Positions 1 to 5,165 of a DNA stretch of 10,969 nt are shown here, in pieces. The notes under the pieces were generated by a model. The model did no database searches and was not told the origin of the DNA. It was given only the letters and a program-made list of their open reading frames with translations. The stretch spans positions 1 through 10,969 of the forward strand of contig JADFGC010000040.1 in NCBI GenBank assembly GCA_022567895.1, given 5' to 3'. Every line of letters begins with the position of its first letter. The first letter of the stretch is position 1. The position numbers and the translations under genes were made by a program. Origin of the DNA: DRGT01 sp022567895. GTDB lineage: Archaea > Thermoproteota > Nitrososphaeria > Nitrososphaerales > Nitrosopumilaceae.

Positions 1-82
1 GGAAAAAAATTCGATGTGTTTTGATTATCTCATCATCCTTAAATTTTGAAGTATAGTTATCAAGGAAATTTCTTTGATTTTA

Positions 83-124
83 CTTGAAAATTAAATGTAG
101 ATAATTAAATTTTGAAATTACTTA
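83..124 (+). repeat. AT-rich direct repeat, copy 1 (partner at 3343-3384)
   Basis: About 42 bp centred on AAATTAAATGTAG that recurs with a handful of mismatches at 3343-3384 in the same orientation. Each copy is a loose dyad (AAATTAA...TTAAATTT), the sort of symmetry seen in operators or in short hairpins. No gene is visible in 1-232. The stretch holds this repeat, the 63-bp repeat at 144-206 and a promoter. The role is unknown. Confidence 0.5.
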
Positions 125-143
125 AGGATGACCAAATGTTAAT

Positions 144-206
144 CAGTTCATACTTTTCAACAGACAGGGATTGCTGCGGGTAACATGCCAAGACAGGCTG
201 GATGCT
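144..206 (+). repeat. 63-bp direct repeat, copy 1, upstream of an output-domain-like gene
   Basis: This 63-bp block aligns without gaps to 1884-1946, with 8 mismatches by eye. It begins CAGTTCATACTTTTCAA and contains the shared string TAACATGCCAAGACA. Its 3' end runs directly into the TATA box (TATAATAAAA) that serves the gene at 233. The second copy overlaps the stop codon of the paralogous gene at 1481-1903, so the two copies bracket a segment carrying both paralogs. Confidence 0.75.
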
Positions 207-215
207 ATAATAAAA
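206..215 (+). promoter_or_regulatory. TATA box of the gene at 233
   Basis: TATAATAAAA is centred about 23 bp before the ATG at 233. In archaea this places transcription initiation at or next to the start codon, giving a leaderless mRNA. No Shine-Dalgarno sequence precedes the ATG. Confidence 0.55.
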
Positions 216-232
216 GAAATACTCATTAAAGT

Positions 233-514
233 ATGTCAATTCAGAGAATTACTTATCAAAATGAGTTCAATGAATATTCTCAAAATCTAAAAGATAATTT
301 CATTCTAAAAGTTATGAAAGTAGAATTTGGATATGTTGCAGCACATGCTATTCTTTGGCACGTATCCCAAACTACTATAAAATCCATGGCAGAAATATTA
401 TCTGGCTATGATACATTCTCAAGAATTTTAAAAGAAGTCTACACAGAAGCGGTAGCAAAAACAGAAATTCTTGATAGATTATTAAGTTTTGGATTAATAG
501 AAAAAATCATCTAA
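233..514 (+). CDS. Small output-domain-like protein, paralog of the gene at 1481
   Basis: A 93-residue soluble protein with no signal peptide or membrane helix. Residues about 24-83 align with the 140-residue protein encoded at 1481-1903. Shared features are ILK-x-M, an aromatic residue then G, AI near residue 40, VSQ, KS, ILS, and the strongest block, TFSRI(L/I)K then VY-x-E. The family resembles the single-domain thaumarchaeal proteins described as Nitrosopumilus output domains (NitrOD type), proposed to act in signal transduction. That name is from memory and unverified, and the molecular function is unknown. The ATG is supported by a TATA box about 23 bp upstream. Confidence 0.75.
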   Translation: MSIQRITYQNEFNEYSQNLKDNFILKVMKVEFGYVAAHAILWHVSQTTIKSMAEILSGYDTFSRILKEVYTEAVAKTEILDRLLSFGLIEKII

Positions 515-530
515 ACTTTGAACACTTGAG

Positions 531-554
531 AATTCGTATCAAATGTAAATTAGA
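531..554 (+). repeat. Dyad repeat family A, diverged copy
   Basis: AATTCGTATCAAATGTAAAT matches the core and right half of the family seen best at 799-824. The left arm is degenerate. It lies 16 bp after the stop of the gene ending at 514. Confidence 0.45.
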
Positions 555-642
555 AAATTCTTAAGAAGCTTTAGGCAATAATTTGGTTTTATTGAAATAG
601 TATCTGGCTACGTGTATCTTTTCTATGGTACACACACCTCCA

Positions 643-650
643 TATTATAT
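643..650 (+). promoter_or_regulatory. TATA box of the zinc-finger microprotein
   Basis: TATTATAT is centred about 24 bp before the ATG at 670, which is the spacing for a leaderless archaeal transcript. This supports 670 over the in-frame ATG at 625, which lies upstream of the box. Confidence 0.45.
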
Positions 651-669
651 TCAAAGTTCTAGATTATAC

Positions 670-792
670 ATGAGTACTATAGCATGGAAGTGTTACAGAT
701 GTGATTTAACATTCAAAGAAAAATCCCATGGTATAATACACAAGGATCTTTCAAAGCATCCAATACGACAAATAGAATTAATTTCAGAATAA
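670..792 (+). CDS. C2H2-like zinc-finger microprotein
   Basis: A 40-residue protein beginning MSTIAWKCYRCDLTF. Cys8-x2-Cys11 is followed by His20, His24 and His30. The CxxC plus two or more spaced histidines is the arrangement of a small C2H2 zinc finger, so one bound zinc and nucleic-acid or protein contacts are likely. Such very short zinc-finger proteins are common in archaea, but I cannot name a family. An in-frame ATG at 625 would add 15 residues, and the TATA spacing favours 670. A copy of the TTAACA...TGTTAA repeat follows within 7 bp of the stop. Confidence 0.65.
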   Translation: MSTIAWKCYRCDLTFKEKSHGIIHKDLSKHPIRQIELISE

Positions 793-798
793 ATCAGT

Positions 799-824
799 TA
801 ACAGTTCGCATCAAATGTTAATCA
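799..824 (+). repeat. Dyad repeat family A, best copy
   Basis: TTAACA and TGTTAA form perfect 6-bp inverted arms around a 12-bp core, GTTCGCATCAAA. It lies between two convergent genes (plus-strand stop at 792, minus-strand stop at 827). Related copies at 531, 1043, 3659 and 7146 are in the same orientation, and the core CAGTTCATA also opens the 63-bp repeat. Confidence 0.7.
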
Positions 825-826
825 GG

Positions 827-1000
827 TTATTTAGATGGTTGTCCCTTGTACACAATGTAAGCAACAAATAGCATTATCCCCAATGCCAGTAGAATTGTCC
901 CCAAAAGAGTTATTTGTATTTCAGTCGGAATCAAAATTAAACTTAGTCCTAAAATGATAATTATGATAGATGCAATTAGCAGAATGTTTTTTATTTTCAT
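827..1000 (-). CDS. Small two-helix membrane protein
   Basis: A 57-residue hydrophobic protein starting MKIKNILLIAS. Two predicted transmembrane helices (about residues 5-23 and 29-50) are joined by a short turn containing PTEIQ, and the tail is basic (YKGQPSK). No family is recognised. An in-frame ATG at 1015 would add five residues, but an AT box (TTAATAAT on the minus strand, about 1018-1027) lies about 23 bp before position 1000 and supports the shorter form. Confidence 0.6.
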   Translation of the reverse strand: MKIKNILLIASIIIIILGLSLILIPTEIQITLLGTILLALGIMLFVAYIVYKGQPSK

Positions 1001-1042
1001 TTCAAATAAAATCACAAATTATTAACAATTATGTACACCTAA

Positions 1043-1067
1043 TAACAGTTCGTAACAAATGTTAATT
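1043..1067 (+). repeat. Dyad repeat family A, between divergent promoters
   Basis: TAACA...TGTTA arms flank the core GTTCGTAACAAA. It lies between the start of the minus-strand gene ending its upstream region at 1000 and the plus-strand start at 1104, a few bases before the TATA-like element of the latter. This is where a regulator-binding site would be expected. Confidence 0.6.
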
Positions 1068-1071
1068 ACTG

Positions 1072-1081
1072 TTATTTTTAT
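1072..1081 (+). promoter_or_regulatory. TATA-like element of the gene at 1104
   Basis: TTATTTTTAT is centred about 27 bp before the ATG at 1104. The spacing suits a leaderless transcript and argues against the longer in-frame start at 1059, which would lie upstream of the promoter. Confidence 0.4.
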
Positions 1082-1103
1082 CCATGAAAAGCTTGATTTT
1101 ACT

Positions 1104-1355
1104 ATGAATATAAGAAGAGGAGTTGCACTTGCTATAGTAGTAAGCTTACCTATTGTTTCATTTACCTACTTGGTTCTAACTGATGAAGTTCGTGTCGATG
1201 TTTTTAGTGAAAGATTTTTCATTGGATTGGAAAAAACACAGGAACTTGGAATCAATCTGCAAACCAATATGGGAGAAAAACTTGCCAAGTTAGCAAACAG
1301 CATTAGTTTTTCATCTGATAAACTTCCATTAACATCTGCTCATACTGGAACATAA
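1104..1355 (+). CDS. Small membrane-anchored hypothetical protein
   Basis: An 83-residue protein. Basic residues MNIRR precede a hydrophobic segment (about residues 6-24, VALAIVVSLPIVSFTYLVL), giving an uncleaved signal anchor. The remaining 60 residues (DEVRVDVFSERFFIG...) are polar, probably outside the cell and partly helical. No catalytic motif or known family is recognised. The start was chosen by the membrane-anchor topology and by the TATA-like element at 1072-1081. An ATG-less extension to 1059 would put an unlikely segment before the anchor. Confidence 0.6.
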   Translation: MNIRRGVALAIVVSLPIVSFTYLVLTDEVRVDVFSERFFIGLEKTQELGINLQTNMGEKLAKLANSISFSSDKLPLTSAHTGT

Positions 1356-1480
1356 TAATCCCTAGAGATGTCTTTATTATCAATTAAAACTGTTCTCACT
1401 AAATGATATTGTCATAAAATAATATGACAATTAGATTGTCTTAAATATTTTAAAGTCGTATGTTCTGTATAGGGATCAAA

Positions 1481-1903
1481 ATGGAGAATGCATATCTAAA
1501 AGGTAAGATGCAATATGGTTTTGTAGGATATCAAACAGATAATATAACTAGTGAAAGTAAAACAGATTATACATCTGACGAAAACTTACAAGATTTTAGC
1601 GATGGTTCAATTTTAAAAAATATGGAACAAGTTTATGGAGTTATTCCTACAAGTGCTATAATGAAATATGTCTCTCAACATGTTGGGAAATCACGATTAG
1701 ATATATTATCTAATTTTGAAACTTTTTCAAGAATTATTAAGCAAGTTTATGGTGAAGTTGAAGGAAAAAAATTCCTTTCCAAATTACCTGAACAAGAAAG
1801 TATTCAAAGTACTACGAGAAGTCGTCCAAAAAAGTATTCAAAGAACTTCGAGAAATCATTAGAGTATAAAAGCAAGTTGCAGTCAGTTCATACTTTTCAA
1901 TAG
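1481..1903 (+). CDS. Output-domain-like protein with basic C-terminal tail, paralog of the gene at 233
   Basis: A 140-residue soluble protein. An acidic, Ser/Thr-rich N-terminal 45 residues lead into the domain shared with the 93-residue protein at 233. That domain has ILKNM, AIMKYVSQ, KSRLDILSNFETFSRIIKQVYGE and FLSKL. A Lys/Arg-rich tail (TTRSRPKKYSKNFEKS) follows, which the paralog lacks and which could contact nucleic acid. The final residues, VHTF and Gln, and the stop are encoded inside the 63-bp repeat copy at 1884, so the gene's 3' end was probably set by that element. An ATG at 1460 would add seven residues. The AT-rich box at 1440-1453 and AGGGATC just before 1481 favour 1481. Confidence 0.7.
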   Translation: MENAYLKGKMQYGFVGYQTDNITSESKTDYTSDENLQDFSDGSILKNMEQVYGVIPTSAIMKYVSQHVGKSRLDILSNFETFSRIIKQVYGEVEGKKFLSKLPEQESIQSTTRSRPKKYSKNFEKSLEYKSKLQSVHTFQ

Positions 1904-1946
1904 TCAAGGATTGCTACGTGTAACATGCCAAGACATGCTGGGTGTT
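1884..1946 (+). repeat. 63-bp direct repeat, copy 2
   Basis: Ungapped match to 144-206. It starts within the last codons of the gene ending at 1903. As in copy 1, a TATA-like string (TATTACATA, 1946-1954) follows directly. No ORF of note lies at the corresponding downstream distance. The inverted-repeat element at 1978-2066 lies there instead. Confidence 0.75.
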
Positions 1947-1977
1947 ATTACATATTTTGTGCTATACTTTAACATTG

Positions 1978-2066
1978 AGTGTTACACCAGAAATAGAAAT
2001 TGTTTAGTTTCGATATGCACCCATACCCCTATGCCCATATTTGGATAATTTTCTTGGTGTAACACT
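1978..2066. repeat. 89-bp element with perfect 12-bp terminal inverted repeats
   Basis: AGTGTTACACCA (1978-1989) and TGGTGTAACACT (2055-2066) are perfect reverse complements 65 bp apart, with further imperfect pairing on both sides. No ORF fits inside. It could be a miniature inverted-repeat element or a structured small RNA. A TATA-like string about 28 bp upstream is compatible with the RNA reading. No target-site duplication is evident at the edges. Confidence 0.6.
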
Positions 2067-2180
2067 TCTTAATTTTATACAAATAGGAAATGATTAGTTC
2101 ATACTTTTTGGTCCACATTACTAATGATGAAGTTCGTTATGATTTGTTGAAGAATAAAAAAATGAGAGTTGGGAAGTTTA

Positions 2181-2674
2181 TCTGCCAGTTATTCGAATTA
2201 ATGCTGTAAAAAGGGCAAAAGCGTGCCACGATAGGCCTAACTGAACATGAGAATATGAGATAGGCACGCTTTCGATTATACTACCATTCTAAATGACTAA
2301 TACCAGAGTATGTGATCATTTTTCTCAGACAGAATTCGAGGAAGCTGACTATGCATCTTTTATCTAGCAGGGATGTAGAGTCTGCCAGAAAATTGATGCA
2401 AATGAATAAGGTTATGCCAGCTTCCCCCTTTCTTATCTATATTAGACCTAAAAAGGACACTAGGATTATCAGGATTGACAGTAATCTAGCTGTGGTTTTA
2501 TACTTATTTTGTAAGAATATACTGCATGCATTAGAAGGTGTCCAAAGCACACAAACTAGCCAAGGGGTTAGAGTCAGTAACATCTGATAGAGAGTCTGGA
2601 AGGTAGACAAGCGGAAGTAGTTCAGCCGGTGGCAATGATCTAGGTTCTCATTATTTTTTATAATAGTACAAAAG
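2181..2674. repeat. Degenerate tandem repeat unit, copy 1
   Basis: Start of a non-coding region spanning 1904-3108. This unit matches the following unit at 2675-3030 in order. Matching parts are the ATTAATGCTGTAA-type opening, the AAAGCG hairpin region, a 76-bp core (2274-2349 against 2765-2840, about 6 mismatches), the CAGCTTCC...CTTATC...CCTAAAAAGGACAC block, and a closing GTAC(A/T)AAAAGGCC. It contains a perfect 10-bp stem, AAAGCGTGCC (2218-2227) with GGCACGCTTT (2263-2272). An open frame at 2312-2587 is not conserved, because the second copy has a stop just after its start. The origin is unknown. Confidence 0.65.
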
Positions 2675-3030
2675 GCCAACTAATTGAGTTAATGCCGTAA
2701 TAGAGGAAAAGCGGGCCTGCAGCTACCCCTGCATGGGACATGGGAATGCTAGACAGACACGCCTGATTATACTACAATTCTAAATAACTAATATCAGAGT
2801 ATGTGATCATTTTTCTCAGACAGAATTAGAGGAAGCCGGCTTTAAGGCCTGGAGCTTCTTGGCAAAGCTGTTATGAGATACAAGCCAAACCCGAGAACGT
2901 CGTAGTGTTCTACCAGCTTCCACCTGTCTTATCCTTATCATGGCCTAAAAAGGACACCACATTCTGCGAAAAGGGGAAAACAGGAGTATCATAATAAACA
3001 GTGGGTAATTTTGAATCGTACTAAAAGGCC
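2675..3030. repeat. Degenerate tandem repeat unit, copy 2
   Basis: Second, shorter unit of the duplication. The core at 2765-2840 is nearly identical to 2274-2349. The hairpin arms corresponding to 2218-2272 have decayed to partial pairing (GCGGGCCTG with CAGACACGC). It is visibly more GC-rich than the surrounding genes, and no conserved reading frame was found on either strand. Confidence 0.65.
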
Positions 3031-3073
3031 TAGTTTTCTAAATTTCATTAATGAAACAATAATTTGTGACTTG

Positions 3074-3083
3074 TATAATATTT
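3074..3083 (+). promoter_or_regulatory. TATA box of the basic protein gene
   Basis: TATAATATTT is centred about 30 bp before the ATG at 3109, so the mRNA would have no leader or one of a few bases. Confidence 0.5.
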
Positions 3084-3108
3084 GAATAATAAATTGGGAT
3101 AATAATAA

Positions 3109-3276
3109 ATGCATATTTCAAGAGCAAAACGTAGTACAGCTGCAAGGAAAGCCGCACGTACAAGGGCAAGAAATACGACAAAACGTAGAGCAGCTGCAAA
3201 AAAAGCTGCAATGACTAGAAGAAGAAAAAGGATTGCAGTTTCAAAGAAGAGTAGCATAAATAGAAGCCCCATCTAG
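3109..3276 (+). CDS. Very basic Ala/Lys/Arg-rich protein, histone H1-tail-like
   Basis: A 55-residue protein with about 21 Lys or Arg and 12 Ala residues and almost no acidic residues. Stretches such as AARKAARTRAR and RRAAAKKAAMTRRRKR resemble the C-terminal tail of eukaryotic histone H1 and bacterial H1-like proteins, which bind and compact DNA without a fixed fold. A nucleic-acid-binding role is inferred from composition alone. It is not a histone-fold protein. A TATA box precedes the ATG and a T-run follows the stop. An opposite-strand open frame over the same bases is hydrophobic and is a composition shadow. The gene lies between inverted repeat fragments at 2765 and 3641. Confidence 0.65.
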   Translation: MHISRAKRSTAARKAARTRARNTTKRRAAAKKAAMTRRRKRIAVSKKSSINRSPI

Positions 3277-3305
3277 AGTGGGTAAAATAGAATCATGAGC
3301 CTTCC

Positions 3306-3311
3306 TTTTTT
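3306..3311 (+). terminator. Possible T-tract terminator of the basic protein gene
   Basis: A run of six T residues 30 bp after the stop at 3276. Short T-rich tracts are a known archaeal termination signal. No strong hairpin is seen. Confidence 0.35.
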
Positions 3312-3342
3312 ATCAACAAGTTACCAAACTGTCGACTAATTT

Positions 3343-3384
3343 CTAGAAAATTAAATGTAGTTATTTAAATTTTAGAATTACATT
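3343..3384 (+). repeat. AT-rich direct repeat, copy 2 (partner at 83-124)
   Basis: Shares the AGAAAATTAAATGTAG...AATTTT...GAATTAC pattern with 83-124, in the same orientation and with a few mismatches. It lies in the 450-bp gap 3277-3723. Besides this, the gap holds a T-tract, a small minus-strand frame, the inverted repeat fragment at 3583-3641 and a dyad repeat. Confidence 0.5.
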
Positions 3385-3401
3385 AACTTGTTTTTACAAA
3401 A

Positions 3402-3518
3402 TTACCCTTTTAGTGTAAGGGGCTTTTGCACGACAGTTAATCCAATCAATTCTGCAAATTCTGCTACTTGCACCGACAGCTTATCGATTGCTTCCTCTAA
3501 TTGTTCTTCATTCAACAA
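3402..3518 (-). CDS. Small acidic protein or C-terminal gene remnant
   Basis: A 38-codon frame with coding character (LNEEQLEEAIDKLSVQV, AEFAELIGLTVVQKPLTLKG), an amphipathic helix followed by a short tail. It has no ATG. It could start at either of two adjacent TTG codons (3518 or 3515), and a stop sits a few codons upstream in frame. It is therefore either a microprotein with a TTG start or the preserved 3' end of a decayed gene. No family is recognised. Confidence 0.35.
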   Translation of the reverse strand: MLNEEQLEEAIDKLSVQVAEFAELIGLTVVQKPLTLKG

Positions 3519-3544
3519 TGTAACAAAACTTGAGCTTTAATGTA

Positions 3545-3563
3545 AGGATTAGGCAGGAATCCT
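3545..3563. other. Short hairpin
   Basis: AGGATT and AATCCT are perfect 6-bp inverted arms around a 7-base loop. It lies at the outer edge of the inverted repeat fragment 3583-3641. Its role is unclear. Confidence 0.3.
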
Positions 3564-3582
3564 ACTTAGTATAGGGAATAAT

Positions 3583-3641
3583 ATGTCTAAGAAATCCAAG
3601 CACACACTCTAGTTTTACTCATTTAGAATGATAGTATAATC
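3583..3641 (-). repeat. Inverted third fragment of the 2274/2765 repeat core
   Basis: Read on the minus strand from 3641 it gives GATTATACTATCATTCTAAA and then TGAGTAAAACTAGAGTGTGTG. This matches the core at 2274 and 2765 over about 42 bases with few differences, and TTTCTTAGACA then matches TTTCTCAGACA. It is inverted relative to those copies, so the basic protein gene at 3109 is enclosed by copies in opposite orientation. Confidence 0.6.
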
Positions 3642-3658
3642 AATACAGGATTGTGAAT

Positions 3659-3683
3659 TAGCAGTTCGTATCAAACGTTAATG
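3659..3683 (+). repeat. Dyad repeat family A, upstream of the gene at 3724
   Basis: GCAGTTCGTATCAAACGTTA matches the family consensus with changes in both arms. It lies about 41-65 bp before the start codon at 3724, just upstream of where a TATA element (AAAAAAGATAAT, about 3694-3705) is expected. Confidence 0.6.
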
Positions 3684-3723
3684 ACAAAGAGTAAAAAAGA
3701 TAATCTTCCAAGATTGTAATGAC

Positions 3724-4116
3724 ATGGCCCAGCAACTGACATCCCTAGATGAAGATGTAACTAGAAAAATTACAACACTAGAATTAAAGTCAATTCAAGA
3801 ATTAGCGTTATTGGCTGTATCTTGTAAAAAGGATTGGGAAAGGAGGAAAAAAGAAAAACCATTGACATTTGCTGAATTTCTCATGGTTTGTCTTATCAAA
3901 CAAGATGTCACTATGGAATTGAAACATCGTTATAGACTTACTCGAAATGAAATAGGTGTTGCAAAGATAGCCATCGCGTTGTATCAAATTGAGATAAAGG
4001 TTGGTGGTGAAAAAAGGGCAAAATTTTTCAAGAATTTTCTTTATGAGTGCATGATTTTAGAAGATATTTCTCCTGAAATCTGTGAAATGTATGGTTTGAG
4101 ATACATTGAAAAATAA
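3724..4116 (+). CDS. Hypothetical helical protein
   Basis: A 130-residue soluble protein starting MAQQLTSLDEDVTRKI. It is predicted mainly alpha-helical, with a basic stretch KKDWERRKKEKP (about residues 35-46), KHRYRLTRNEIGVAKIAIAL in the middle and KRAKFFKNFLYECM near the end. There are no membrane segments. The few cysteines do not form a metal-binding pattern. I do not recognise the family. The gene stands alone, with a dyad repeat upstream and a divergent-facing microprotein downstream. The start is the first in-frame ATG after the promoter region. Confidence 0.65.
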   Translation: MAQQLTSLDEDVTRKITTLELKSIQELALLAVSCKKDWERRKKEKPLTFAEFLMVCLIKQDVTMELKHRYRLTRNEIGVAKIAIALYQIEIKVGGEKRAKFFKNFLYECMILEDISPEICEMYGLRYIEK

Positions 4117-4225
4117 TTATTCAGTCAAAGGCTAAATTGGTTATAATCTACAATTCTTGTGGATTGGGTAATTTATACAGAATTATCGAACTGTCGTTTA
4201 GATAACTAACCAAATGCAACAGAAG

Positions 4226-4336
4226 TTACCTCATCATATCAAAGCTGCCAAACATTGGCGAGCCTAAAAAGAACGCAATTGTAACTATTGAGCCAAGAAC
4301 TATTCCTACAAGAATTAATCGCTTGTTCATATTCAT
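4226..4336 (-). CDS. Single-helix membrane microprotein
   Basis: A 36-residue protein starting MNMNKRLILVGIVLGS. Basic residues precede one transmembrane helix (about residues 6-24), and the tail is GSPMFGSFDMMR. It is divergent from ccdA, with 90 bp between the start codons, and an AT box (CTTTTTATTC on the minus strand, about 4352-4361) lies about 20 bp upstream. It resembles in plan, not in sequence, the microproteins at 8066-8188 and 10448-10558. An association with the redox operon is possible by position only. Confidence 0.5.
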   Translation of the reverse strand: MNMNKRLILVGIVLGSIVTIAFFLGSPMFGSFDMMR

Positions 4337-4398
4337 CGATATTTTGTGCTCGAATAAAAAGCAACTGAAAAAATTGTGGATAAGATTTGGAAGAATCC

Positions 4399-4410
4399 TT
4401 TAATGTAAAA
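4399..4410 (+). promoter_or_regulatory. TATA-like element of the ccdA operon
   Basis: TTTAATGTAAAA is centred about 24 bp before the ATG at 4427. The spacing suits leaderless transcription and supports ATG 4427 over the adjacent TTG at 4424. Confidence 0.45.
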
Positions 4411-4426
4411 ATCGTAAGTTTAGTTG

Positions 4427-5161
4427 ATGGCAGAAATAACCCTCGCAATTGCTGCGCTTGCGGGTCTTGCTTCGTTTGTAGCACCGTGCATACTTCCAAT
4501 GGTTCCTGCATTTTTAGCATACATTTCTGGAACAACAATTGCCGAGTTAAATGGTAGAAATGGAGCTAAGACAATTTCTATCAATAGAACTAATATCATA
4601 TTAAACTCAGTATTTTTTGTACTAGGATTTTCAATTGTTTTTGCAACACTTGGAGTAATTATCAACAGTATTCTTGCAGAATCAGCAACAGAGCTAGTTA
4701 ATAGTTTTAATCAAATAGGAGGAATAATCATCATTGGTTTTGGTGGATTTCTGATTCTTGGCACTAAATTAAAATCACTAAATATTGAAAAAAAGTTTTT
4801 CCCAAAAAGATCAAAAGTAAGTTATCCAATGTCGTTTGTATTTGGATTAGCGTTTGCAGCGGGCTGGACACCATGTGTTGGTCCAATTTTAGGAACCATT
4901 CTGACTTTGGCAGCTACAACTCCTTCAATGGCATTTAATTTACTTCTAACTTATTCTCTAGGATTAGGAATTCCGTTTATCCTATTGGGAGTATTTTTCT
5001 CACGTGCCACAGGATTGATTCGTTTAATGAGTAAGCATCTAAAGTATTATTCAGTGATTCTTGGTTCCTTAATCATACTTTTAGGAGTTTTAGTATTTAC
5101 AAACCAACTAGCACTTATTGCAAACTTTCCTTTACTGAATGATTTAGTGTTATTAGGGTGA
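4427..5161 (+). CDS. ccdA: Cytochrome c biogenesis/thiol transporter CcdA family protein
   Basis: A 244-residue polytopic membrane protein of the CcdA/DsbD-beta family, which moves reducing equivalents from cytoplasmic thioredoxin across the membrane to extracytoplasmic thiol proteins. The two reactive cysteines are present in their usual contexts, Cys21 in APCILPMVPAF and Cys150 in GWTPCVGPILG. About six helices can be drawn (residues 4-22, 57-82, 96-112, 132-162, 168-191 and 207-225), with the basic loop KKFFPKRSK between. The stop overlaps GGTGAT, which serves the next gene 4 bp downstream, so the two are translationally coupled. Its partner is that thioredoxin. Confidence 0.9.
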   Translation: MAEITLAIAALAGLASFVAPCILPMVPAFLAYISGTTIAELNGRNGAKTISINRTNIILNSVFFVLGFSIVFATLGVIINSILAESATELVNSFNQIGGIIIIGFGGFLILGTKLKSLNIEKKFFPKRSKVSYPMSFVFGLAFAAGWTPCVGPILGTILTLAATTPSMAFNLLLTYSLGLGIPFILLGVFFSRATGLIRLMSKHLKYYSVILGSLIILLGVLVFTNQLALIANFPLLNDLVLLG

Positions 5162-5162
5162 T
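5157..5162 (+). promoter_or_regulatory. Shine-Dalgarno sequence deciding a TTG start
   Basis: GGTGAT is complementary to the archaeal 16S rRNA 3' end. It overlaps the TGA stop of ccdA and lies 3 bp before the TTG at 5166. It supports that non-ATG start and coupled translation. Confidence 0.5.
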
Positions 5163-5165
5163 TAA

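Noticed and set aside
2285..2325. 12-residue minus-strand peptides beginning MITYS in both repeat copies
   Set aside because: They fall in the most conserved core, so similarity is expected without coding, and the third copy breaks the frame.
2312..2587. 91-codon plus-strand open frame inside the degenerate repeat
   Set aside because: The second repeat copy has a stop just after the equivalent start, and similarity between copies does not follow codon structure. The protein has no recognisable family.
2437..2679. 80-codon minus-strand open frame in the same region
   Set aside because: It overlaps the repeat, has no conserved counterpart in copy 2 and no promoter-like element, so it is a chance frame.
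3048..3272. Hydrophobic minus-strand frame opposite the basic protein gene
   Set aside because: Its Phe/Leu/Ala composition is the mechanical complement of Lys/Arg/Ala codons on the other strand. The plus-strand frame has the TATA box and terminator-like T-run.
4239..4665. Minus-strand frames over the start of ccdA
   Set aside because: They are shadows of ccdA, which has both family cysteines and clear membrane topology.
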